In this document: piece by piece, positions 34,538-43,668 of the stretch
Numbering within the stretch: the stretch's first letter is position 1
Layout: the number at the start of each line of letters is the position of its first letter
Origin: JAKVBK01 sp022447275
Lineage (GTDB): Bacteria > Pseudomonadota > Alphaproteobacteria > Rhodobacterales > Rhodobacteraceae
Assembly: GCA_047125605.1 (NCBI GenBank)
Contig: CP138932.1
Span: forward strand, 2,976,001-3,040,000
Length of the DNA stretch: 64,000 bases
Direction: 5' to 3'
Position numbers and translations under genes: made by a program
The notes under the pieces: generated by a model
Database searches by the model: none
The model's input: only the letters and a program-made list of their open reading frames with translations
What the model was told of the DNA's origin: nothing

Positions 34538-35071
34538 TCAATCCGGCGATACACTTGCAGTTGTGTAAGGGGGCCGCACAGCTGCCCTGCGCCAGACCGC
34601 AAGCGCAGTATCCCCAGAGTAGGACAGGGCCGTGACAAGCGCTGTTTGCGAAGCGCCTGGCAGGCCGGCGAACACATCATAGAGCGCTTCGGCCCCTTCG
34701 GCAGATTGCGGGATCAGCAGGGCCTGTCCGTCGCTCTGGCGCAGACGCCAGCAGCGCCGCGCCCCGGCCACCACCAGCACATCCAGCGCAATCAGATCAT
34801 CGACGGCGACCACACCGCCCATGACAGGCCCCATGTAGCTGATGCGGCCTTCGATCACTTCCACGATGCCGGGCGCCTCGCCCTTTGCGTGAAACCGCGC
34901 CCGGCGCAGGGCCGTTACAGCCCAGCCGATCCCAACGAGCGTCAGCAGCAGCCCGAAGCCTTGCACCACCGGGCCGGGCGACACGGCAAAGCGCAGCCCC
35001 ACCGCAGCGACCCCGGCCGCGATGAAGGTTTCAAGATAGCGCGACAGAAGGGCGGTGACTTCGGGTCTCAT
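34538..35071 (-). CDS. Conserved membrane protein between gshA and rsmE
   Basis: 177 residues from ATG 35071. Two N-terminal hydrophobic stretches (about 15-60, LETFIAAGVAAVGLRFAV and GFGLLLTLVGIGWAVTAL), then a soluble domain with an EVIEGRISYMGPVMGGVVAVDD stretch that suggests beta strands. I do not recognise a named family. The gene sits between gshA and rsmE, an order common in Rhodobacteraceae, but no functional link is known. Confidence 0.65.
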   Translation of the reverse strand: MRPEVTALLSRYLETFIAAGVAAVGLRFAVSPGPVVQGFGLLLTLVGIGWAVTALRRARFHAKGEAPGIVEVIEGRISYMGPVMGGVVAVDDLIALDVLVVAGARRCWRLRQSDGQALLIPQSAEGAEALYDVFAGLPGASQTALVTALSYSGDTALAVWRRAAVRPPYTTASVSPD

Positions 35072-35205
35072 GGGCAAGAGATGGCAATCGCGTGCGCAAA
35101 GGTCCAGACCTGCGGTGACGGATTGTCTGACCAGCGCGGGCGAATCGGGCCGGATATCGGATGAAGCTGGAAGCGAAACGGGGGCGCGGCGGGGCGGGCG
35201 TGCGC

Positions 35206-35931
35206 CTAGTCCCAATCCCCCAGCCGATCCTGCCATAGCGTCAGGGCTGCCACTGCCGCGGTATCTGCCCGCAAGATCCGGGGGCCCAGCCGCACCGCGT
35301 GGGCATTGGGCATGTCACGCAGACGGGCGCGCTCGGCATCGGAAAACCCGCCCTCTGGTCCGATCACAATCGCCCAGGGGCCGGGAAGATCGGGCAAGGA
35401 CGTGCCGCGGCTTTCCGGGGCGAGCGCTTCATCGCAGAACATAAGTTGGCGTTCTGCGGGCCAACTGTCGAGCAGTGCGCCAAGGCGGCTCAGGGCTGAC
35501 ACTTCGGGCACATAGGTGCCCCCGCATTGCTCGGCCGCTTCCACAGCGTGGGCTTGAAGCCTGTCCTGGCGAATGCGCTCGGAATTGGTGAAGGCGGTTT
35601 GGACGGGCATGATCCTGCGCGCGCCCATCTCGGCGGCTTTTTCCACAATGAAATCTGTGCGGGCTTTCTTGATCGGGGCAAAGCACAGCCACAGGTCGGG
35701 CGGAGTTTGCTGGGGGCGGGTCTGCGTTTCCACCAAAAGGCTGCCGGCGCGTTTGCCTGCCTTCGCAACGTGGGCCAGCCATTCGCCGTTTATGCCGTCA
35801 AATACCCGCAGCGCACTGCCTTCACCCAGCCGCATCACGCCAAAAAGGTAATGCGCTTGCTCCTTTGTCAGGAGAACCGTTTGCCCCGCGCCCAGCGGGT
35901 GGTCTAAGTAGAGCCGGATCTTTGCAACCAT
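35206..35931 (-). CDS. rsmE: 16S rRNA (uracil-1498-N3)-methyltransferase
   Basis: 241 residues from ATG 35931. RsmE uses SAM to methylate U1498 in helix 44 of 16S rRNA and folds as a SPOUT knot. N-terminal PUA-like part (LTKEQAHYLFGVMRLGEGSALRVF); C-terminal knot with WAIVIGPEGGFSDAE and LRADTAAVAAL. RBS not obvious. Divergent from ubiA with 11 bases between starts. Confidence 0.92.
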   Translation of the reverse strand: MVAKIRLYLDHPLGAGQTVLLTKEQAHYLFGVMRLGEGSALRVFDGINGEWLAHVAKAGKRAGSLLVETQTRPQQTPPDLWLCFAPIKKARTDFIVEKAAEMGARRIMPVQTAFTNSERIRQDRLQAHAVEAAEQCGGTYVPEVSALSRLGALLDSWPAERQLMFCDEALAPESRGTSLPDLPGPWAIVIGPEGGFSDAERARLRDMPNAHAVRLGPRILRADTAAVAALTLWQDRLGDWD

Positions 35932-35942
35932 GCGGGCACAGT

Positions 35943-36938
35943 ATGACCGGCGCGCCTCGGACACCAGACACCAATCCTGCCCCGGAGGGGGCTGTTGCAG
36001 ATGCCGTTTCGGGCAATTGGGTTGATCGCTATGCGCCTGCGGGTGCGCGGCCCTACCTGCGGCTTAGCCGGGCGGACCGTCCGATCGGCACTTGGCTTTT
36101 GCTGTTGCCGTGCTGGTGGGCCGTGCTGCTGGCCTCGGCCGCCCATGGCTGGCACTGGGGCAATCTGTGGCTGATGGTCGGGTGCGCGCTGGGGGCCTGG
36201 TTGATGCGCGGCGCCGGATGCACCTGGAATGACATCACGGATCGCGAATTTGATGCGGCGGTCACCCGGACCCGGTCACGCCCGATCCCGTCTGGCCAGG
36301 TAACCGTGCGGCAGGCGGTGGCGTGGATGGTCGTTCAAAGCGTGATTGCCTTTGCCATCCTGCTGACCTTCCATCCCCTTGCGATTGCCCTTGGCATCGG
36401 GAGCCTCGCGTTGGTTTGCATCTATCCCTTTGCCAAACGTTTTACCTGGTGGCCGCAGGTGTTTCTGGGGCTGGCGTTCAACTGGGGAGCTTTGCTGGCA
36501 TGGGCGGCGGTGACGGGCAGCCTCAGCGCTGCGCCGATCCTGCTTTACCTGTCTGGGATCGCATGGACTTTGTTTTATGACACCATCTATGCCCATCAGG
36601 ATGCTGAGGATGATGCCATGATCGGCGTGAAATCCACCGCCCGCCTGTTTGGGGACAACAGCCCCATTTGGCTGCGCCGATTCCTTGTCCTTTCGGTGTT
36701 TCTGATGGGGGCAGCGGCTCTGGCGGCGCTACTGCCGGGTGCGAATGCTCTGCAGATGGCGCTGGGGATTGGGGCCGCCTGGGGGTTTGGCTGGCATATG
36801 GTCTGGCAGATGATGCAGTTGGACATCGATGATCCGGCGCGCTGCCTGAGGTTGTTTCGTTCAAATAGGGATGCCGGACTGATTGTGTGCGCTTTCCTTT
36901 TTCTGGCAACACTTTCCGGTACGTATTCAACCTTGTGA
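35943..36938 (+). CDS. ubiA: 4-Hydroxybenzoate polyprenyltransferase
   Basis: 331 residues from ATG 35943. Prenylates 4-hydroxybenzoate for ubiquinone synthesis in the inner membrane. About eight helices. The first Asp-rich motif is in NDITDREFDAAVTRT (residues near 115), and the second is in AHQDAEDDAMIGVKSTA. The gene serves quinone supply for photosynthetic and respiratory electron transfer. The start was chosen over an open extension because homology begins around residue 30. Confidence 0.92.
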   Translation: MTGAPRTPDTNPAPEGAVADAVSGNWVDRYAPAGARPYLRLSRADRPIGTWLLLLPCWWAVLLASAAHGWHWGNLWLMVGCALGAWLMRGAGCTWNDITDREFDAAVTRTRSRPIPSGQVTVRQAVAWMVVQSVIAFAILLTFHPLAIALGIGSLALVCIYPFAKRFTWWPQVFLGLAFNWGALLAWAAVTGSLSAAPILLYLSGIAWTLFYDTIYAHQDAEDDAMIGVKSTARLFGDNSPIWLRRFLVLSVFLMGAAALAALLPGANALQMALGIGAAWGFGWHMVWQMMQLDIDDPARCLRLFRSNRDAGLIVCAFLFLATLSGTYSTL

Positions 36939-37020
36939 TCTTTGTGGTGATTGCGTCTGGGTGCAGGGCACAGTAAGCCCACCTTCGGAGCCGGTCTCGG
37001 CGCTTCTGGAATAACGGTGC

Positions 37021-39609
37021 ATGCGGCTTGGTCCTGCTATAATTATCTCGGCATTGATCGCCCTCGGCGCGGTCTTCTCGGTGCTTGCTGCGTTCGGGGC
37101 GGCGACTGCCGTAGAGCGGGCATCGGCCCGGATCGTGGCCGAAGCCCTCACGCGGGAGGGGCAGACCTGGACAGGGGTCGAAACCGATGGCCTTCAGGTG
37201 ATCCTGACCGGGCGCGCGCCCTCTGAAGCAGCGCGATTCCGGGCGAGGGCCACCGCTGCCCGCGTTGTGGATGGCACACGCGTTGTCGACGGCATGGATG
37301 TCGAGGCCGCTGCCCCGCCACAGCCCCCGCAATTCACCGTTGAAATGTTGCGCAATGACAGTGGCCTGCAACTCATCGGCCTTGTGCCCACCAAATATGA
37401 TCGCAGCACGCTCATGCGGGCGCTTTCCGGGGCCAGCGGCTCGGTGACCGATCTGTTGGAGCAGGCCGATTACCCGGTGCCCCGCGGCTGGGACATGGCA
37501 ATGAAATATGCCAGCGATATGCTGCCCCGGCTGGAACGGGCCAAAATCTCTGTCGCACCTGGTGAGGTGCGCATTACGGCTGTCACCGACAGCCCAGAGG
37601 CCAAGGCCATGCTGGAGGCCGAGTTGACGCGGCGCGCGCCCGATGATCTGCGCCTTGCCCTCGACATTGCCGCGCCCCGGCCGGTGATCACGCCCTATAC
37701 GCTGCGCTTTGTGATGTCGCCTGATGAGCCGCCCCGCTTTGACGCTTGTGCCGCGAATACGCAGGTGGCCCGCGCGCGCATTCTCTCTGCGGCGCGCAAG
37801 GCCGGGCTTGATGGCAAAGCGGTCTGTCCTATTGGCCTTGGCGCGCCCACGTCTGAATGGGCGGCTGCCGCGGAGGCGGGCATTGGCGCTGTCGAGGCGC
37901 TTGCGGGGGGCTCGATCACCTTCTCGGATACGGATGTGGCGCTGCGCGCGCCGGAGGGCACGCCCATTGCGCAGTTTGACAAGGTGGCTGCCGAACTTGA
38001 GGCGGCGCTGCCGGAAATCTTTTCCCTGACAACGGTGCTGCCGGAGCAAAAGGACGGCGATGAAGAAGACCTCGGCCCGCCCGAATTTATCGCGACTCTT
38101 TCCCCGGAAGGGCAGGTGCAACTGCGCGGCAAACTGGCCGATGGGCTGAGCCGACAAGCGATTGAAAGCCTTGCGCGGGCCCGCTTTGGGGTGCGCAATG
38201 TTTATTCCGCCACGCGGCTGGATGCGGACCTTCCCGGCAATTGGGGCGTGCGCGTTCTGGCAGGGCTCGAAGCACTCGAAGCGCTGGACCGCGGCACTCT
38301 GATCGTGCAGCCGGATGCGGTTTTGTTGCGCGGGGTGACAAGCCGCGAGGATGGGCGGGCCATGATGGCGCGTGTTCTGTCAGAAAGGCTGGGGGAAAGC
38401 GCCAACTTTTCCCTTTCGGTCACCTATGAGGCCCCGCCCGAGCCGGAGAACACCCTGCCCACACCCCAAGAATGCCTGGCGCAGGTCGCGGAGATCATCG
38501 AGGCCCGCAAGATCACCTTTGATCCCGGCTCGACGGCCATCAGCGCCGAGGCAATCCCGGCGATCTCAGCCATTGCCGACGTGCTGAAGGGCTGTCGCGA
38601 TGTGGAGATGGAGATCGAGATCGCAGGCCATACGGACAGCCAGGGCCGCGAGGTCATGAACCGCAACCTCAGCCAGGCCCGTGCCGATGCCGTGCTGGAT
38701 GCGCTGGCCGCGCGACGCGTTTTGACGGGTGCGATTTCAGCGGTTGGATACGGCGAGGAGCAGCCGATCGAAACCAATGAAACCGAAGAGGGTCGGGAGG
38801 CCAACCGTCGGATCGAGTTCCGCCTGATTTCGCCCCTGCCCGAGTGGGAGGAGACAGGCTCGCCCGACGCGCAGACCGGCGCCGAGGACACAGCAGAAAC
38901 TGATGGCGACGGCGCTTCTGGTGAAACCACAGGCGCGCCGCCCACTGACCCCCCACAAAAAGCCAGTATCCCAGCGGATCCGACGCAGGAGACTGGTTGG
39001 GTGTTCGGAACGCAGATCAGCCCTCTGCGACCACAGCCAGCCCCCGAACGCCCTGAGGGCAGCTTGAGGCCTCCGCCGGAAGAAGAGACAGTCGTGTTGG
39101 ATGGCGTATCGGGAGCCGCCGAAGCCGTGACCGAAGCCGTCGCCGAAGGCGAAACGCTTGAAGGCGAAGCGACAGAGGTCGCCCCTGAGGAAGCGACCCC
39201 TGAAGAGGCGGCGACCGCAGAAGCTGCGCCCGACACAGAGGCACCTGCGCCTGAGGGGAACACGACTGCTTCCGAAGCGCCGGAAGGCGCGCCTGAGGAT
39301 GCCACGGCCACCGCTCCTGACAACGCGCTCAGCGGGGAAAATGTGGACACCCAAGCCGATCCCTCTGCCGGGCCAGCACCTGAAAGCCCTGCCGCGCCTG
39401 CAACAGAAGCCGGGGCACCGGCAGAGTCCGCCGAAACGGCGCCAGCAACTGAAGATCCGGAACCTGCTGGCAGCGCTGACCCCAGTGCGCCCGCCCAGAC
39501 ATCCGCTGATGCGGCAGAGACGGAGCTGTCAGACCCGGTAGACTCTGCCCCAGACGAGTCAGAGAGCCCGCCCGCGCCCGCGTCCCAGGAGGACACACCC
39601 AATGAATAG
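37021..39609 (+). CDS. OmpA-family protein with BON-like repeats and a long acidic tail
   Basis: 862 residues. A signal/membrane helix (about 5-30), then a 450-residue region with BON-like repeats (VDGTRVVDGMDVEA, GAVEALAGGSITFSDTDVAL, and GTLIVQPDAVLLRGVTSRED), an OmpA C-terminal peptidoglycan-binding domain (about 495-605; AGHTDSQGREVMNRNLSQ and RREANRRIEFRL-like end, here REANRRIEFRL). From about 606 to 862 is a tail made almost only of Ala, Glu, Pro, Thr, Asp and Gly. It overlaps the next gene by eight bases. Likely an envelope protein linking the inner membrane and peptidoglycan. Confidence 0.82.
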   Translation: MRLGPAIIISALIALGAVFSVLAAFGAATAVERASARIVAEALTREGQTWTGVETDGLQVILTGRAPSEAARFRARATAARVVDGTRVVDGMDVEAAAPPQPPQFTVEMLRNDSGLQLIGLVPTKYDRSTLMRALSGASGSVTDLLEQADYPVPRGWDMAMKYASDMLPRLERAKISVAPGEVRITAVTDSPEAKAMLEAELTRRAPDDLRLALDIAAPRPVITPYTLRFVMSPDEPPRFDACAANTQVARARILSAARKAGLDGKAVCPIGLGAPTSEWAAAAEAGIGAVEALAGGSITFSDTDVALRAPEGTPIAQFDKVAAELEAALPEIFSLTTVLPEQKDGDEEDLGPPEFIATLSPEGQVQLRGKLADGLSRQAIESLARARFGVRNVYSATRLDADLPGNWGVRVLAGLEALEALDRGTLIVQPDAVLLRGVTSREDGRAMMARVLSERLGESANFSLSVTYEAPPEPENTLPTPQECLAQVAEIIEARKITFDPGSTAISAEAIPAISAIADVLKGCRDVEMEIEIAGHTDSQGREVMNRNLSQARADAVLDALAARRVLTGAISAVGYGEEQPIETNETEEGREANRRIEFRLISPLPEWEETGSPDAQTGAEDTAETDGDGASGETTGAPPTDPPQKASIPADPTQETGWVFGTQISPLRPQPAPERPEGSLRPPPEEETVVLDGVSGAAEAVTEAVAEGETLEGEATEVAPEEATPEEAATAEAAPDTEAPAPEGNTTASEAPEGAPEDATATAPDNALSGENVDTQADPSAGPAPESPAAPATEAGAPAESAETAPATEDPEPAGSADPSAPAQTSADAAETELSDPVDSAPDESESPPAPASQEDTPNE

Positions 39610-39925
39610 AAGCGAATTCGTTATCGTGACGGCTGTCATCCTGTTCGTTGCCTTCTTGCTGGGGTGGTTTGCAAGCTGGCTTGTCCACCGCCTGACGCGG
39701 GTCACAACGGATGAGATGAATGACCTCGATCGCATGGCCAAAGAGCTGCATGAGGCTGAGGAAGCCCGCGATCATGCCATGACTTATCTGCAGACGCGCG
39801 AAGGGGAATTGGTCAATCAGATGACGCAGAAGGATGCGGAACTGGCTGCCGCCATGGATGGCCTGCGCGCCGCGCGCGAAGAGGCTGAGGAACTGCGCGC
39901 CTATATCGAGCGTCAAAGTCAGTAA
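39602..39925 (+). CDS. Membrane-anchored coiled-coil protein
   Basis: 107 residues. One N-terminal helix (about 7-29, VIVTAVILFVAFLLGWFASWLV), then an uninterrupted heptad-rich helix with Glu/Ala/Leu/Arg (residues about 38-104, MAKELHEAEEARDHAMTYLQ). No named family is recognised. The start lies eight bases inside the OmpA-protein gene, so translation is probably coupled, and the two may act together at the envelope. Confidence 0.7.
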   Translation: MNRSEFVIVTAVILFVAFLLGWFASWLVHRLTRVTTDEMNDLDRMAKELHEAEEARDHAMTYLQTREGELVNQMTQKDAELAAAMDGLRAAREEAEELRAYIERQSQ

Positions 39926-40026
39926 ATAATCGATCGGCGCTGCTGTGCGGCGGCCCGCAGTGCGCCCGCATTCGCACGGTGTGACGCCACCGCGCTTCAG
40001 GCGGCCGCTGTGCAAGGGCCCGCAAG

Positions 40027-40470
40027 CTACCAGCGGGTAAGCGCGTCTTCGTCTTCGTCTTTTGCGGCCACCCATGTGGTGTCGCCGCCGCGCCGCTCCT
40101 GCTTCCAGAACGGGGCGCGAGATTTCAGATAGTCCATGAGAAATTCAGCCGCCTCAAAGGCGTGCACCCGATGCCGCGCGGCAGTGGCGACCATCATGAT
40201 CTGGTCGCCCGGGCGCATCAGACCATAGCGGTGGATCACCAGTGCGCCCGCAAGGGACCAGCGCGCCTCCGCTTCCTCGGCAATCTTGGCCAGCGCCTTT
40301 TCCGTCATGCCCGGGTAATGCTCGATCATCATCTCGTCGAGATTGCCGCCATCATCGCGCACAACTCCCGTGAAGCTGACAACAGCACCCGCCCCGGATT
40401 GGACATCCGTGAAAGCATCGAGCTCCTTTCCGGGTGCAAAGACAGCTTCCTGAACGCGGATTTCGGGCAT
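40027..40470 (-). CDS. moaE: Molybdopterin synthase catalytic subunit
   Basis: 147 residues. MoaE joins two dithiolene sulfurs to precursor Z, taking them from the thiocarboxylated tail of MoaD. Key segments: FTGVVRDDGG, HYPGMTEKAL, VIHRYGLMRPGDQIMMVATA, and the catalytic Lys pair in DYLKSRAPFWKQE. Three bases separate its start from the moaD stop, in the pgsA-moaD-moaE operon. Confidence 0.93.
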   Translation of the reverse strand: MPEIRVQEAVFAPGKELDAFTDVQSGAGAVVSFTGVVRDDGGNLDEMMIEHYPGMTEKALAKIAEEAEARWSLAGALVIHRYGLMRPGDQIMMVATAARHRVHAFEAAEFLMDYLKSRAPFWKQERRGGDTTWVAAKDEDEDALTRW

Positions 40471-40473
40471 CTC

Positions 40474-40725
40474 TTAGCCGCCCGTCATGGGCGGGAAAAA
40501 CGCCACTTCGCGCACCCCGTCGAGGCGGGCATCGAAATCGCTCAGGTCTTGATCAAGTGCGACGCGCAGGGCGGAGATGTCGGCAAAAGCCACCGCATAG
40601 CGTTCTTCGCGGCCGCGCAGTTCTTCTACCAGATCGGCGACGGTTTCGGCGTCTGTTTCAATGCGATCCTTTGGGTGGCCGATCCGTTCACGCAGCCAGG
40701 CAAAGTATAAAACGTCCAGTTTCAT
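40474..40725 (-). CDS. moaD: Molybdopterin synthase sulfur carrier subunit
   Basis: 83 residues from ATG 40725. The beta-grasp MoaD ends with the obligatory Gly-Gly (FPPMTGG) that is thiocarboxylated. The N-terminus MKLDVLYFAWLRERIG is typical. ATG overlaps the pgsA stop by four bases. Works with moaE directly downstream. Confidence 0.92.
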   Translation of the reverse strand: MKLDVLYFAWLRERIGHPKDRIETDAETVADLVEELRGREERYAVAFADISALRVALDQDLSDFDARLDGVREVAFFPPMTGG

Positions 40726-41417
40726 GGCGTTCCATCCTTCTTGGGGGCGGGGCTTTCGGTGTCTTTCAGGTAGGGCATTGCCTTGCGGAAGTAATCCCAC
40801 CCGGTGATCAGCGTCAGTGCGGCCGCGATCCACAGCAAGGTGAGCCCGCCATACCAAGTGGCCGCCCAGGCCTTGTGCAGTGGGCGCAGACCCAGTTCAT
40901 CAACCTCGTCACCGCGCAGGATTGAAGCAAAGATCTCTGGGTTCATCCCGAGGGTTTGCATGCCCAGGTAATGCTCGAAGGCGCCATGGGCAAAGAGAAC
41001 AGCAATGGCGACCATCTGTGCTGTGGTTTTCCATTTTGCGAGAATTGTCACCTTGAGGGTGCCCGCCGTATCGCCCAGAAACTCGCGCAGGCCTGACACA
41101 AACACCTCACGGAAGAGGATCACCGTGGCGGGCAGCAACATCCAGGGCGTCAGGCCGGAAAAGGCTGTCAGCACAAGCAGCGCAATCACAACCATCGCTT
41201 TGTCGGCGATCGGATCGAGCATTGCCCCCAGCTTGCTTTCCTGCCGCCAGGCGCGGGCCAGGTGCCCGTCCAGCCAGTCTGTTGCGGCGGCTGTCACGAA
41301 GAGGATCAGCGCCAGCCAGTCTGCATAAGGACGGGTGAAATAGAGGAACATGATCGCAACGCCGGGCGCGGCAAGCAAGCGCAACACAGTCAGGATATTG
41401 GGCAAGTTCAATCGCAT
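40722..41417 (-). CDS. pgsA: CDP-diacylglycerol-glycerol-3-phosphate 3-phosphatidyltransferase
   Basis: 231 residues from ATG 41417. It makes phosphatidylglycerol phosphate, the precursor of PG and cardiolipin. The CDP-alcohol phosphatidyltransferase motif is complete: DGHLARAW then KLGAMLDPIADKA. N-terminus NLPNILTVLRLLAAPGV and several helices. pgsA-moaD-moaE overlap closely and form an operon. Confidence 0.93.
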   Translation of the reverse strand: MRLNLPNILTVLRLLAAPGVAIMFLYFTRPYADWLALILFVTAAATDWLDGHLARAWRQESKLGAMLDPIADKAMVVIALLVLTAFSGLTPWMLLPATVILFREVFVSGLREFLGDTAGTLKVTILAKWKTTAQMVAIAVLFAHGAFEHYLGMQTLGMNPEIFASILRGDEVDELGLRPLHKAWAATWYGGLTLLWIAAALTLITGWDYFRKAMPYLKDTESPAPKKDGTP

Positions 41418-41463
41418 GCCCAAGGTCTAACCTGCTGCGCTTCAGAGGGAAAGACCCGGCAGC

Positions 41464-43386
41464 CTACGCGCGGCCAAACAAACGCTCGATATCGGCCAGT
41501 TCGAGGGACACATAGGTTGGCCTGCCATGGTTGCATTGCCCCGATAGCGGTGTGGCTTCCATCTCGCGCAGCAGGGCATTCATCTCTTCGGCGCGCATTT
41601 CCCGGCCAGAGCGGATCGAGCCGTGGCACGCCATGCGGCTGAGCACGGCATCGATACGGCTTTCAAGCAAACCGCTGTCACCCAGATCGGAAAGCTCATC
41701 ACAGATGTCTTTCAGCAGGCCCGTTGTATCGACTTGCCCCAGAATTGCGGGCGTTTCCCGCACGGCGACCGCCCCGGGGCCAAAGGGCTCGATGCCCAGG
41801 CCAAGGGCCGCAAGAGGCTCTGCCAGGGCCAGCAGCACATCCGCCCCAGACCCAAGCTCTACGATGTCGGGGATCAGGAGGGCTTGCGCCGGCACACCGT
41901 TGCGCCCACGCGCCGCCTTCAGCTTTTCATAGACCAGACGTTCGTGGGCGGCGTGCATGTCCACGAGGATCATGCCGGTTTCCGTTTGCGAGACGATGTA
42001 ACAGCCATGCAGCTGCGCCCGGGCCGCGCCTAAGGGGCGGGCGATGTCCTGCGGATCTGCGGCGGGAACATCGCTGCGCGCGGAAATGGCCCCTGCAAGC
42101 GGATCCGTATGAGGGGCGCGCTGCTGCGCAGGCGTGGCGCCGGGCAGGATAGGCTGCGCGGCGGGGGCGGCAAAGCCCGATGCTCTGCCATGTGAAGTCC
42201 GGTCCATCTGGTAAACCCGCGGCGTCTCCGCATCGGGTGGGGCTTGCCAATGGGTGCCCAGCTCTGCACCGGGGCGGGCCGGGGTACGGAAGGCGGACAA
42301 GGTGTCCTGCCCCACGGTCGAGGAGGCCCGGTGCCCCGCCTCGGCCAGAGCGTGCCTCAGGCCCGAAACGATGAGCCCGCGCACAATGGCAGGCTCGCGG
42401 AAGCGGACCTCGGATTTCGCCGGATGCACGTTCACATCGACGCGCTGGGGATCGACGGTGATGAACAGGCAGGCGGCCGGATGTCTGTCGCGGCTGAGCA
42501 CATCCATATAGGCCGCGCGCAGGGCGCCGAGCAGCAGCTTGTCTCGCACGGGGCGCCCATTGACATAGATGAACTGGGCCACCGCCGCGCCCCGTGAATA
42601 GGTCGGCAAAGCGGCATACCCGGTCAGGTGGATGTCCTCGCGGGTGGCATCAATGGGCAGGGCGTTGGCGGCAAACTCTTTGCCCAACACCACGGCAAGC
42701 CGGTTGCGCAGGGCATCAAACAGATCGCCGGCTTCCGGGTCGGCGCGGAAGGTGACACGCCCGCTGCCCCCGCCGGACATGTCCCGCAGGGTAAAGCCCA
42801 CGGCCGGTTCTGCCATGGCCAACCGTTTGACCACGTCGAGGATCGCCTGAGCCTCGGCCCGCTCGGTGCGCAGGAACTTCAGGCGCGCGGGCGTGGCATA
42901 AAACAGATCACGCAAGGTGACGGTTGTGCCGGGGCCGCGCGCTGCGGGGCGCGGCGCGTGGTGCTGCCCCCCTTCGGCGCGAATTTCGGTGGCATCATGG
43001 CCTTCGGCCTTGGTTTCGATGCTCAGCCGCCCGACAGCCGCAAGGGATGCCAGCGCCTCTCCACGAAACCCAAAGGAGCGGATGTCCAGCAAGTCAGACC
43101 CATCGATCTTGGAGGTTGCGTGGCGGGTCAGAGCGAGGGGCAATTGCTGCGGAGGAATGCCACAGCCATCATCCGAAACCTGGATCAGCGTCTTGCCTCC
43201 GTCGGCCTGAAGGATTTCGATCCGCGAAGCGCCTGCATCGATGGCATTTTCCACAAGCTCTTTCACCGCTGAGGCAGGGCGTTCAACAACCTCGCCTGCG
43301 GCAATCCGATTGATGATGGATTCGTCCAACTGACGAATGATCGGAAGCGCAGTATCTGAGCTTATATTGGGGTTATATGAATTCAT
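41464..43386 (-). CDS. mutL: DNA mismatch repair protein MutL
   Basis: 640 residues from ATG 43386. MutL links MutS recognition to strand removal. N-terminal ATPase domain with IIRQLDESIINRIAAGEVVE, DDGCGI and FRGEALASL. The C-terminal domain has DMHAAHERLVYEK, which fits the endonuclease pattern D-x-H-A-x2-E-x4-E, together with ACHGSIRSG and CNHGRP, so this is the nuclease-type MutL found in bacteria without MutH. The frame is open far upstream, but homology starts at 43386. Confidence 0.94.
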   Translation of the reverse strand: MNSYNPNISSDTALPIIRQLDESIINRIAAGEVVERPASAVKELVENAIDAGASRIEILQADGGKTLIQVSDDGCGIPPQQLPLALTRHATSKIDGSDLLDIRSFGFRGEALASLAAVGRLSIETKAEGHDATEIRAEGGQHHAPRPAARGPGTTVTLRDLFYATPARLKFLRTERAEAQAILDVVKRLAMAEPAVGFTLRDMSGGGSGRVTFRADPEAGDLFDALRNRLAVVLGKEFAANALPIDATREDIHLTGYAALPTYSRGAAVAQFIYVNGRPVRDKLLLGALRAAYMDVLSRDRHPAACLFITVDPQRVDVNVHPAKSEVRFREPAIVRGLIVSGLRHALAEAGHRASSTVGQDTLSAFRTPARPGAELGTHWQAPPDAETPRVYQMDRTSHGRASGFAAPAAQPILPGATPAQQRAPHTDPLAGAISARSDVPAADPQDIARPLGAARAQLHGCYIVSQTETGMILVDMHAAHERLVYEKLKAARGRNGVPAQALLIPDIVELGSGADVLLALAEPLAALGLGIEPFGPGAVAVRETPAILGQVDTTGLLKDICDELSDLGDSGLLESRIDAVLSRMACHGSIRSGREMRAEEMNALLREMEATPLSGQCNHGRPTYVSLELADIERLFGRA

Positions 43387-43668
43387 ACCACAACCCTTAG
43401 CAGACGCGCCCTGAGTCGCGAAGGCTGATTTGCGCGCTCGTGGCGTGTTTGGCGGTGACTCTGCGGTGTGAAGTCGTTGGATCAGTGCAACAGTGTCACG
43501 GTGGGCAGCGCTGCCAAGCGTTGGCGCGATGGATCCGATTAAGCAGAGCCTGGGGGGCGGTGCGCGCAATCCGCACCCGAAGGGTGCTCGGCCCAACGCC
43601 GGCCGGCGCACCCAAAGGGCGCGATGGGACGGCGGCGGGAGCCCCCCCCCGCCGCCCTCGCCCCGATG
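43387..43668. other. Gap between mutL and the M16 genes
   Basis: 282 GC-rich bases upstream of mutL, including a G/C run with poly-C near 43644. No gene is recognised. Confidence 0.4.
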
